Notes under the pieces: model-generated
What the model saw: the letters and a program-made list of their open reading frames with translations, nothing else
What the model was told of the DNA's origin: nothing
The model's database searches: none
Assembly (NCBI GenBank): GCA_031285525.1
Contig: JAITWB010000160.1
Span: 1 to 5,160 of the forward strand
From: Spirochaetaceae bacterium
Lineage (GTDB): Bacteria > Spirochaetota > Spirochaetia > Treponematales > Treponemataceae
DNA: 5,160 nucleotides
Direction of reading: 5' to 3'
Shown: piece after piece, positions 1 through 5,160 of the stretch
Layout of the letters: each line of letters starts with the position of its first letter
Position numbering within the stretch: the stretch's first letter is position 1
Translations under genes and position numbers: made by a program

Positions 1-734
1 AGGGCGCCTGCTCTCCGCATATCATTCAGCGCCGAACCGATTACCGGGTAATCCTGCATAAGAGCCTGGGTAAAACTGTTGCGAAACCGCCACTGTCGTG
101 GATTGAGCAGATACATCTGCTCCAACTCCGCCGCATCCGGCCACTGTTCATCATCGGGATGGAGAGAAAGCCATTCATCCACACGGCTATACGCTATCCC
201 TGTTGAACTTCGTACTTCTGGAAACACCAGCACATAAAAAAGATCATTTCTCCCCGCCAAGGGAGTGAGTTTCTCTCCCCTGCCCGTAACAACTGCGCAG
301 GGGGATGAAAGAAAAAAGGGAACATCACTTCCCACAGCCGCCCCGAGGGACAGCAGCTCAGACTCACTCAATGCCGCATTAAACAGGTCATTCAGACCCC
401 GTAGTACGGCCGCCGCATCGGAGGAACCGCCTCCGAGCCCTGCGCCGTCGGGAATGTACTTCATCACCCGTATATGCAACCCATCACTGATTCCCGTAAA
501 TCTGCGGAACTCCGCAACTGCGGATGTGATGGTATTTTTTTCCGGCAGGTTTAGCAAGGGCGACTCCACAAAACAGGCGCCCCGTTCTCCCCGGATGCTG
601 ATTTCAAGTGTATCCTTGAGGGATATACGCTGAAACAAACTTTCAATGCTATGATAGCCATCATCTCTACTACCCAAAGGTAGTACCCGCAGACTTAAGT
701 TCAACTTTGCGGGAGAATCAATGCAATACAACAT
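1..734 (-). CDS. ispE: 4-diphosphocytidyl-2-C-methyl-D-erythritol kinase IspE, partial (C-terminus beyond the left edge)
   Basis: IspE is the GHMP-family cytoplasmic kinase that phosphorylates the 2-hydroxyl of CDP-methylerythritol with ATP in the MEP route to isoprenoid precursors. I translated 244 residues with no internal stop. The N-terminus has SPAKLNLSLRVL (7-18) with the conserved Lys10, followed by DDGYHSIESLFQRI (24-37). The glycine-rich ATP loop PDGAGLGGGSSDAA is at about 95-108. GSDVPFF (135-141) carries the probable catalytic Asp137. The family is usually about 280-300 residues, so the C-terminal GHMP segment lies outside the window. The start is the ATG at 734, just before the SPAKLN motif; a GTG two codons upstream is possible. 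No Shine-Dalgarno sequence precedes either, and the predicted promoter ends only a few bases upstream, so the mRNA may be almost leaderless. It is transcribed divergently from the acidic-protein gene. Confidence 0.95.
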   Translation of the reverse strand, partial: MLYCIDSPAKLNLSLRVLPLGSRDDGYHSIESLFQRISLKDTLEISIRGERGACFVESPLLNLPEKNTITSAVAEFRRFTGISDGLHIRVMKYIPDGAGLGGGSSDAAAVLRGLNDLFNAALSESELLSLGAAVGSDVPFFLSSPCAVVTGRGEKLTPLAGRNDLFYVLVFPEVRSSTGIAYSRVDEWLSLHPDDEQWPDAAELEQMYLLNPRQWRFRNSFTQALMQDYPVIGSALNDMRRAGA

Positions 735-744
735 ACGCACCGAT

Positions 745-773
745 AGTATGACAGAAAAAACAAAGTTTGTCAA
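745..773 (-). promoter_or_regulatory. Predicted sigma70-type promoter of ispE
   Basis: Read on the minus strand there is a perfect -35 TTGACA (768-773), a 17-nt spacer, and a -10-like CATACT (745-750, four of six consensus bases). An overlapping alternative, TACTAT (743-748), has a 19-nt spacer. Either would start transcription at about 736-739, two to five bases before the ispE ATG at 734. This is a consensus match only. Confidence 0.55.
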
Positions 774-825
774 AGCCAGTAAAAAAGATGAAAGGGAAAA
801 TACCCTTCTCAAAGGAATAGCACAA

Positions 826-839
826 AAAAATGCATTTTT
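826..839. promoter_or_regulatory. 14-bp perfect palindrome, possible operator
   Basis: AAAAATGCATTTTT is a perfect inverted repeat lying between the two divergent promoters. It ends 34 bp upstream of the plus-strand -35 box and begins 52 bp upstream of the ispE -35 box. The surroundings are A-rich, and a small hairpin (AAGGG 792-796 with CCCTT 803-807) lies nearby. It could be a repressor site or simply a curved A/T tract; there is no second copy in the window to argue for a specific regulator. Confidence 0.3.
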
Positions 840-873
840 CCTGAAAAATAAGGGACTTTGAGCATTGAAAGTG

Positions 874-903
874 TTGACAGAAAGGAATACTCTCATCTAT
901 GTT
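874..903 (+). promoter_or_regulatory. Predicted sigma70-type promoter of the acidic-protein gene
   Basis: The site has a perfect -35 TTGACA at 874-879, an 18-nt spacer and a -10-like TATGTT at 898-903 (four of six consensus bases). Transcription would start near 910, leaving a leader of about 30 nt that contains the purine-rich ribosome binding site at 921-930. A-rich DNA upstream could act as an UP element. Confidence 0.55.
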
Positions 904-920
904 CAATATATAAGGTAGAA

Positions 921-930
921 GAGGAAGAGG
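921..930 (+). promoter_or_regulatory. Ribosome binding site of the acidic-protein gene
   Basis: The purine run GAGGAAGAGG contains two SD-like cores, AGGA and GAGG, 10 or more nt before the ATG at 941. It supports that ATG as the start and favours translation of this strand over the overlapping open frame on the opposite strand. Confidence 0.55.
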
Positions 931-940
931 TTGTAAGTGC

Positions 941-1192
941 ATGGTGAGGGATAATGATTTGCTTGAAGATTCATCGATGTTGTTATACGGCTTTGATAAT
1001 GCCTATGATGACTATACTGACGATGACTTCGATGACGATGAAGACGATTTCGATGATTTTGACGAAGACGAATTTGTCGATGATGATCTAGACTCCGATG
1101 AATACGAAGAAGAGGAGCTGGATGACTACGATGATGAGGACGATGAATTCGGGTATGATGATGATCTCGAATACGACGATTTTGATGAATAA
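941..1192 (+). CDS. Small, extremely acidic protein of unknown function
   Basis: I do not recognise a family. The 83-residue product contains 35 Asp and 13 Glu (58% acidic), 14 Phe/Tyr spread along the chain, and one basic residue (Arg3). There is no Lys, His, Pro, Gln, Ile, Cys or Trp. From about residue 23 it is a nearly continuous run of Asp/Glu broken every few residues by an aromatic or Leu, and it is probably disordered. No signal peptide or membrane segment is visible. Evidence that it is a real gene: its own promoter and RBS, a stem-loop terminator downstream, and mixed use of GAT/GAC, GAA/GAG, TTT/TTC and TAT/TAC, which suggests selection on protein rather than simple DNA repeats. 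It ends in TAA. Possible roles, all inference, include a nucleic-acid mimic, a cation-binding protein or an acidic tail-like partner of a basic protein. A low-complexity artefact is less likely but not excluded. Confidence 0.72.
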   Translation: MVRDNDLLEDSSMLLYGFDNAYDDYTDDDFDDDEDDFDDFDEDEFVDDDLDSDEYEEEELDDYDDEDDEFGYDDDLEYDDFDE

Positions 1193-1201
1193 TCTGAATC
1201 G

Positions 1202-1257
1202 GGTTAAGCCTCGAAACCGATAAGGCGGAGGGTCTTATCGGTTTCATTGTCTTAACC
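1202..1257 (+). terminator. Long stem-loop following the acidic-protein gene
   Basis: A perfect 12-bp stem, GAAACCGATAAG (1213-1224) with CTTATCGGTTTC (1234-1245), encloses a 9-nt loop. It is nested inside a second 7-bp pairing, GGTTAAG (1202-1208) with CTTAACC (1251-1257). No T-tract follows directly on either strand, so alone it is not a classical intrinsic terminator. It may protect the mRNA 3' end or act with the next hairpin. The outer pairing shares 1255-1257 with that hairpin, so the two cannot form fully at once. Confidence 0.55.
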
Positions 1258-1334
1258 GGGGCGGAAAACGCAGCACCCTTCAGAATGCAACTCGCACTCT
1301 GATGCTGCCTCATATTTCCGCCCCGGTATTTTTT
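1255..1334 (+). terminator. Extended intrinsic terminator for the plus-strand gene
   Basis: A perfect 13-bp GC-rich stem, ACCGGGGCGGAAA (1255-1267) with TTTCCGCCCCGGT (1315-1327), is followed by A and T6 (1329-1334), as expected for plus-strand termination. Inside are GCAGCA (1270-1275) with TGCTGC (1303-1308), and CAGAATGC (1281-1288) with GCACTCTG (1294-1301, one mismatch) closing a 5-nt loop. The element is much longer than a minimal terminator. On the minus strand, where rsfS transcription arrives, the same hairpin forms but has no T-tract after it, so it is a weaker stop for the operon. Confidence 0.8.
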
Positions 1335-1362
1335 CTCCTGTTAAGCTTTACTGCAAAAGTTA

Positions 1363-1707
1363 CTACAGCAACACAGTTCCTTCATGCCAGAGTTTTTCGA
1401 GTTCATAGAAATCCCTGGCTTCCTCTGTCATAAGGTGGACGACTATCGACCCAAAATCAATGAGGTTCCAGTCCTCACCGTCGGGAGTCTTGCGCTTTGT
1501 CAGCCGGATATGCATATCGTGTTCCTTTGCATAATCCTTTACGTGTTTGTACAGCCCCTTTGCATGGGTAGAACTGTTCACCGTGGCGATAACAAAATAA
1601 TCGGTCCAACTATTGAGACGGGAGATGTCCAGTACTGCAACCTTCTCCCCCTTGTGTTCCTGTAAAAGCTGCCCCAACTCAAGGGCCTTTGTCCGCATTT
1701 CCTGCAT
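1363..1707 (-). CDS. rsfS: Ribosome silencing factor RsfS (Iojap/YbeB family)
   Basis: RsfS binds ribosomal protein uL14 on the 50S subunit and blocks joining with 30S, lowering translation in starvation or stationary phase. The 114-residue product is of normal family length. Visible family motifs are VAVLDISRLNSWTDYFVIAT (23-42), W80 followed by NLIDFG (81-86), VVH (89-91) and FYELEKLW (100-107). The start at 1707 lies in TAATATG, one base after the LytR-like stop, so translational coupling is likely. GAGGT sits only 3 nt before this ATG, so Met4 (ATG at 1698) is an alternative start. The frame ends in tandem stops, TAG (1363-1365) then TAA (1360-1362). It is the last gene of the operon and converges on the terminator region of the acidic-protein gene. 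Confidence 0.95.
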   Translation of the reverse strand: MQEMRTKALELGQLLQEHKGEKVAVLDISRLNSWTDYFVIATVNSSTHAKGLYKHVKDYAKEHDMHIRLTKRKTPDGEDWNLIDFGSIVVHLMTEEARDFYELEKLWHEGTVLL

Positions 1708-1708
1708 A

Positions 1709-2914
1709 TTACCTCACATATCTTCCGTCAAAATCCCTTCCAAGGACTATCGTAAAATCAACAAGCGAATCAGCTGCATAGTTTGCCGGCTCATCCGCCA
1801 GCTCAGCTGCCCTCACTTCAGTCGTCTTAAAGCGGCTGCAATGGATTATCTCTCCAATATTCTTTGCAGTCACCTGATCGCCGATATGATCGATGATGAT
1901 AGTCTCACTATAATCATTTGTATCGGCGTTTGCCACATTCATCACATCGTAGCCAAAACTCTGGTACAGCGCCGACGTATTCCGAGCCAACCCCTGAGTA
2001 GTTGTTCCATTCAGTATCTCTATTACATAAATCCTGTCGTGGGTGATATCCCCCGAAGACGCGAGCGTTCCCGTGGTCTGACGCACAATATCCTTTATAA
2101 GCTGCCCATCATAGTGAGGAAACAGCAGTTCCTGACCATCCACCCGGCGCACCGAACCAGTAACCGTCTGAGGACTCAGCCGCTCCGTATCGGCCATAGC
2201 TATCTCCGACAGCAGTTTACTCAAGTGAATATCTTCCAGGTTTGAATGGAGATTTTTTCTCACCGCCGGAAAGAATTCCCGGGAAAACAGCTTACGGGAA
2301 TTCTCTCCGATAGCCCAAAGAAACGCAATCAGACTATTCTGACGGCGCTCAGAGAGACTCGTATCCTGTTCCTCAGGCTGCACATAGTTGATATAGGTTT
2401 GTATCTTATCACCGTCCAGCGACACCGCCCCCGAAGGAAGCAGCCACCGTTCGGTCTCAGTCTGAATATCCACAGGAACAGGAATAAACACCTTGAGCCC
2501 CCCGAGAAGGTCTGTGAGAGCCGAAAATTCCGTCATATCCATAGAAACATAGAAGGGTATCGATATATTCAAAAGCTTCTCGATCTCCCCCAGATAGGCG
2601 GAAATATCCTTCTCCGTATACAGCGCATCGATGCGATCCATCCGTCCGAGAGAACTTATAATGAGCCCTGTTTCAGAAGGAATATTGAATACCGCAGCCC
2701 GCCGTGAAGGAGGATAATAAACCAGCACATTGGTCAATAACGGACGCCCCTCATCCTCAAGAACAATCAACACCTTCAACAACTGATCATTCTCCAGGGC
2801 ATCAGCAATAGGATCAGGCCTCATCGCAAAGACAAGCACCACCGACGTCACCACCAATATAAGCATTATAGCTATAAGAAAAAAAGCACTCTTATCTATC
2901 CGAAACTTCTTCAT
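1709..2914 (-). CDS. LytR/CpsA/Psr-like membrane-anchored protein with LytR_C domain; catalytic residues degenerate
   Basis: LCP proteins usually transfer glycopolymers from lipid carriers to peptidoglycan on the outer face of the membrane. This 401-residue protein has a short basic N-terminus, one membrane segment at about 11-31, an LCP-like domain at about 46-205 (IPFYVSMDMTEF 119-130, LGGLKVFIP 137-145, ERRQN 189-193), and a LytR_C-type domain at about 295-393 beginning VIEILNGTTTQGLA (297-310). Canonical LCP residues are missing: the SIPRDT motif reads NIPSET (77-82), and the Asp/Arg pocket around 53-65 lacks the expected RxD. It may therefore be non-enzymatic or use a different substrate. 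The start is well supported by GGAG five nt upstream in a purine tract. It lies between yqeK and rsfS, a position LCP genes also take in some Firmicutes. The stop is TAA, one base before rsfS. Confidence 0.85.
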   Translation of the reverse strand: MKKFRIDKSAFFLIAIMLILVVTSVVLVFAMRPDPIADALENDQLLKVLIVLEDEGRPLLTNVLVYYPPSRRAAVFNIPSETGLIISSLGRMDRIDALYTEKDISAYLGEIEKLLNISIPFYVSMDMTEFSALTDLLGGLKVFIPVPVDIQTETERWLLPSGAVSLDGDKIQTYINYVQPEEQDTSLSERRQNSLIAFLWAIGENSRKLFSREFFPAVRKNLHSNLEDIHLSKLLSEIAMADTERLSPQTVTGSVRRVDGQELLFPHYDGQLIKDIVRQTTGTLASSGDITHDRIYVIEILNGTTTQGLARNTSALYQSFGYDVMNVANADTNDYSETIIIDHIGDQVTAKNIGEIIHCSRFKTTEVRAAELADEPANYAADSLVDFTIVLGRDFDGRYVR

Positions 2915-2960
2915 TTTTTCTCCCTTCTCCTCCTCTTTTTTACCTGCTCCCCTCCATTTC

Positions 2961-3041
2961 CTACCTTGCCGTCAGAGACTCCAACAATTCCTGAGTCAAA
3001 GGAGATATCTCCCGGGATTTTTTCTTCTGATATGCTATATT
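2961..3041 (-). pseudogene. yqeK: In-frame continuation of yqeK beyond the TAG: apparent YqeK C-terminal tail
   Basis: Directly after the TAG at 3042-3044 the same frame stays open for 26 codons to a second TAG (2961-2963). It reads NIAYQKKK, then SREISPLTQELLESL, then TAR. This fits the usual end of YqeK proteins, a helix followed by a basic stretch, a hydrophobic-Pro-x-Thr motif and a last helix. With it the protein would be 190 residues including the TAG position, the common family length. It also shortens the gap before the LytR-like gene from 127 to 46 nt. The segment is either a relic left by a nonsense mutation, or translated through readthrough. TAA follows in frame at 2940-2942. Confidence 0.7.
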
Positions 3042-3533
3042 CTAGGTAATGGTCGTCCTCACAAGCTCATCAATATCCATCAAAAACAACTCTTCACGCC
3101 GCTTCTTAGTGATATGTTCCCTGCCGGGCTCTATCTTGTCGGCCGCATACAGGATCTTTGCAAGTACCCCCATTCCGGGACGCCCAAAGGTATGATCCTT
3201 GATAGCATCGAGTACATCCTCGTCATCAATACCAAAATCCTTTCTCAGCATCACCGCAGCAGCCCGTCCGTGGAGCAGACTGGGCTTCTCCTTTTCCAAC
3301 CGGGTTATGGGTTCCCCATCCTGTTCCGACAGAGCAAAGAGCATACGAGTTGGAGAGGCCTTGCAGATATCATGGCCTATCCCCGCAAGATTCCCCCGGG
3401 CAGGATCGAGTCCAAAACGTTTACAGAGCTGTACCGCAGTTTCAGCAGTACGGAGAGAGTGTTCATACCGGGAAGAAGGGAGCACACCTTTAGCATAGAG
3501 GGTTATTTTTTCGGTCAGAGGATCAATATCCAT
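3042..3533 (-). CDS. yqeK: YqeK, HD-domain diadenosine tetraphosphate (Ap4A) hydrolase; frame stops early at TAG
   Basis: YqeK of Bacillus subtilis and relatives is a metal-dependent hydrolase that splits Ap4A symmetrically to ADP. The 163 residues contain the full HD metal site: His25 (YEHSLRTAE), His54-Asp55 (GIGHDICKAS), His88 (SLLHGRAAA), His114 (IKDHTFGRPG) and Asp132 (YAADKIEPGRE). The frame ends after DIDELVRTTIT at a TAG, about 27 residues short of the usual 185-190, and the missing tail is encoded in the same frame downstream. As the metal ligands are all upstream of the TAG, a truncated enzyme could still bind metal, but loss of the final helices may destabilise it. The start at 3533 overlaps the nadD end by 11 nt and has AGGA six nt upstream, typical of translational coupling. 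The nadD-yqeK pairing is conserved, and the two are fused in some bacteria. Confidence 0.9.
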   Translation of the reverse strand: MDIDPLTEKITLYAKGVLPSSRYEHSLRTAETAVQLCKRFGLDPARGNLAGIGHDICKASPTRMLFALSEQDGEPITRLEKEKPSLLHGRAAAVMLRKDFGIDDEDVLDAIKDHTFGRPGMGVLAKILYAADKIEPGREHITKKRREELFLMDIDELVRTTIT

Positions 3534-4140
3534 ACAACTTCCTTTCGCCTATATACCGATACACCTCTTTGGAAACCAGATAACGCCACCCTTTTCCGTG
3601 TTTAATCCGCTCTCGAATCTCCGATGAAGAAACCGGGAACCGCGTATTATCGATGGTCTGATGGGGATAGGAAAAACCCCGAACTGCCGACAAAACCGAC
3701 TCTGCCGAGGATCTCTCGGCTACAATAAGACGGCACTCCTTCGCCAGATCAGAAGCGCGATGCCACAACCCAAAGTCGGCAACCAGATCGTCCCCGATAA
3801 TAAGTCCCGGAGGTTCATCTAACTGCCCTTTGTATTGGTCGATAATATACTGCACCGTATCATAGGTATAGGAAATACCTCCCCTATCGACTTCACACCG
3901 CTCCAGCCGGAAATGTTCGTTCCCTGCGATAGCGAGTTCTATCATCGCCAGACGGTCGGTAACTGAGGGCACAGCGATATCGCCACGACCAACAGAGAAT
4001 CCTTTAGCTTTGAAGGGAGAAATAAAAGCGGGTACAAAAAGGATAAGATCATAGCCGCAGATGATACGCACCTCTTCCGCAAGAAAAAGGTGTCCGATAT
4101 GAATAGGGTTAAAAGACCCGCCGAACATCGCTATCTTCAT
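3523..4140 (-). CDS. nadD: Nicotinate-nucleotide adenylyltransferase NadD
   Basis: NadD transfers AMP from ATP to nicotinate mononucleotide, giving deamido-NAD, the penultimate step of NAD synthesis. The 205-residue length is normal. The nucleotidyltransferase signature GGSFNPIHIGH is at 7-17, the substrate-loop FVPAFISPFK at 35-44, GLIIGDDLVADFGLWHRASDL at 112-132 (split: GLIIGDDLVADF then GLWHRASDL), and the C-terminal phosphate-binding VSSSEIRERI at 170-179. MKIAMFGGSFNP is the usual family start, and no upstream in-frame start exists before the obg stop. The AGGA before the ATG is unusually close (2 nt), so initiation may depend on ribosomes finishing obg 23 nt upstream. The stop is TGA inside the start of yqeK. 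Confidence 0.97.
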   Translation of the reverse strand: MKIAMFGGSFNPIHIGHLFLAEEVRIICGYDLILFVPAFISPFKAKGFSVGRGDIAVPSVTDRLAMIELAIAGNEHFRLERCEVDRGGISYTYDTVQYIIDQYKGQLDEPPGLIIGDDLVADFGLWHRASDLAKECRLIVAERSSAESVLSAVRGFSYPHQTIDNTRFPVSSSEIRERIKHGKGWRYLVSKEVYRYIGERKLYGY

Positions 4141-4163
4141 GTTCCTGCATCCGTTATGTGTTA

Positions 4164-5160
4164 TCAGTTATCTTCGGAAGAGTAATCTCTGCCGGGATAA
4201 TCCACCCTGCCGGATCCGTCAACGGAACGTTCCTGAAGAAAGGTACTCTGCCTGGGCTTCGCCTCTATCCCGCCGGCGGCTCTTTTGGGGTCATCTGCAT
4301 GAACGGATTCGGCAAGTCCCATAAGAACTTTTCGCACCTGATCCATTCCCTCTTTAGAATATATCGACATACCTACAATGGCTTCATCGGGACATTTCTC
4401 TCTCAGCATCCCCAGCCGCTCAGCGGTTCCTTCGACATCGAGCTTATTCGCCAACACGATCCGAGGCTTCTTTTCGAGCAGATCCGAAAACTGCTTCAAC
4501 TCCGCAAGACGGATATCCAGAGCTTCAAGGTAATTGTCATCAGAAAGGTCTATAAGACAGGCAAGCCCCTGAGTGCGGGAGATGTGCTTGAGAAAGCGTA
4601 TACCAAGACCTGCACCTTCTGACGCCCCCTCTATGATACCGGGAATATCGGCAATAATGATATCCCTTTCGTCATCCACCCGGAGTACACCGAGGTTGGG
4701 TATCTTTGTGGTAAAAGGATAAGGAGCTATCTTGGGACGGGCATTGGTAAAAAAGTCAAGAAGCGACGATTTCCCCGCATTGGGAAGCCCCACAAGACCG
4801 ATGTCTGCAAGAATATTGAGTTCCACCCGAAGACTGCGGCTCTCACCGGGCTTGCCTTCATGGGCATACTGGGGAGCCTGATTCGTTGATGACTTGAAGT
4901 GGGTATTCCCCCACCCGCCTTTACCGCCAACGAGAAACCGAAACACCGGTTCCGCATTTTCGACACCGAAATCATGAATGAGCTCACCGGTTACGGCATC
5001 CCTCAACAAGGTTCCAGGGGGCAGAGAGATTACAATATCATCACCATCGGATCCGTAGCGGTTACGGCCTTCACCGTCACCGCCGTTGCGGGCTTTAAAG
5101 GTTTGTTTATACCGGAGGTGGGCAAGGGTACGCATGTTGTGCTTGATTTGAAAGACAACA
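4164..5160 (-). CDS. obg: GTPase Obg/CgtA, partial (N-terminus beyond the right edge)
   Basis: Obg is an essential GTPase that binds the 50S subunit and takes part in its maturation and in stress signalling. The frame is open to the window edge; 331 residues are visible and roughly 40 N-terminal ones are missing. The visible part starts VVFQIKHNMRTL inside the Obg fold, so the Met there is not the start. The Obg fold continues with GGKGGWGN and SSTNQAPQYAHEGKPGE. Counting from the first visible residue, G1 GLPNAGKS is at 124-131, switch Thr-Thr at 150-151, G3 DIPG at 171-174 and G4 NKLD at 238-241. The G5 position reads SIYS (265-268) where SA is usual. The last 50 or so residues are a charged tail with no OCT domain apparent. 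It ends with tandem TGA-TAA. The segment is the first visible gene of the minus-strand operon. Confidence 0.97.
   Translation of the reverse strand, partial: VVFQIKHNMRTLAHLRYKQTFKARNGGDGEGRNRYGSDGDDIVISLPPGTLLRDAVTGELIHDFGVENAEPVFRFLVGGKGGWGNTHFKSSTNQAPQYAHEGKPGESRSLRVELNILADIGLVGLPNAGKSSLLDFFTNARPKIAPYPFTTKIPNLGVLRVDDERDIIIADIPGIIEGASEGAGLGIRFLKHISRTQGLACLIDLSDDNYLEALDIRLAELKQFSDLLEKKPRIVLANKLDVEGTAERLGMLREKCPDEAIVGMSIYSKEGMDQVRKVLMGLAESVHADDPKRAAGGIEAKPRQSTFLQERSVDGSGRVDYPGRDYSSEDN

Noticed and set aside
265..633. Plus-strand open frame of 122 codons opposite ispE
   Set aside because: The minus strand of the same DNA encodes IspE with clear motifs; this frame is Ser/Pro/Arg-rich with no recognisable domain.
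718..942. Minus-strand open frame of 74 codons across the divergent intergenic region
   Set aside because: It has no recognisable motif and runs over both predicted promoters and into ispE in a different frame.
1010..1190. GAY-rich stretch that could be taken for a tandem DNA repeat or CRISPR-like array
   Set aside because: There is no fixed unit length or spacer pattern, and synonymous third positions vary freely, which fits coding constraint on Asp/Glu.
903..1313. Minus-strand His/Arg-rich frame of 136 codons opposite the acidic gene
   Set aside because: Its His-rich content is simply the complement of GAT/GAC codons. It also crosses both terminator stem-loops and lacks a Shine-Dalgarno sequence.
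1255..1334. Structured RNA such as the SRP RNA or a riboswitch
   Set aside because: The conserved SRP tip sequence is absent, and no plus-strand gene lies downstream for a riboswitch to control; the hairpin plus T6 fits a terminator.
1613..2245. Plus-strand frame of 210 codons opposite the LytR-like gene
   Set aside because: It overlaps a well-supported minus-strand gene, has no recognisable domain, and is Cys/Arg/Ile-rich in the way of antisense translation.
3114..3605. Plus-strand frame of 163 codons opposite yqeK and the nadD end
   Set aside because: It is antisense to conserved YqeK motifs, with no domain of its own.

Overview
The window looks like chromosomal housekeeping DNA from a bacterium. 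The likely phylum is Spirochaetota, inferred from the look of the Obg, IspE and LytR-type proteins and from gene order; no marker in the window settles this. There are no mobile elements, RNA genes or CRISPR arrays.

Layout. (1) Positions 1-734, minus strand: ispE, cut by the left edge and missing its C-terminus. (2) 735-940: a divergent intergenic region with a sigma70-like promoter facing each way and a 14-bp perfect palindrome between them. (3) 941-1192, plus strand: a very acidic 83-residue protein of unknown function, with its own promoter, Shine-Dalgarno sequence and downstream hairpins. It is the only plus-strand gene. (4) 1193-1362: a convergent spacer packed with two long stem-loops, the second followed by T6 on the plus strand. 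(5) 1363-5160, minus strand: a compact operon read right to left, obg (5'-truncated) > nadD > yqeK > LytR/CpsA/Psr-like membrane protein > rsfS.

The operon combines a ribosome-assembly GTPase (Obg), NAD synthesis (NadD), an HD-domain dinucleotide hydrolase (YqeK), an envelope protein and a ribosome-silencing factor (RsfS). The nadD-yqeK-rsfS core is a widely conserved neighbourhood; overlaps and 1-23 nt gaps suggest co-transcription and translational coupling.

The observation most worth checking is in yqeK. Its frame stops at a TAG after 163 codons, but the same frame continues for 26 codons that read like the missing YqeK C-terminus, then meets a second TAG. The total of 190 residues is the usual family size. 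This could be a nonsense mutation, a sequencing error, or UAG readthrough or recoding. Other points of interest are the acidic/aromatic small protein, the loss of conserved LCP catalytic residues in the LytR-like protein, and a promoter placed so close to the ispE start that the mRNA may be nearly leaderless. I see no clear evidence of a wholly new multi-gene system.
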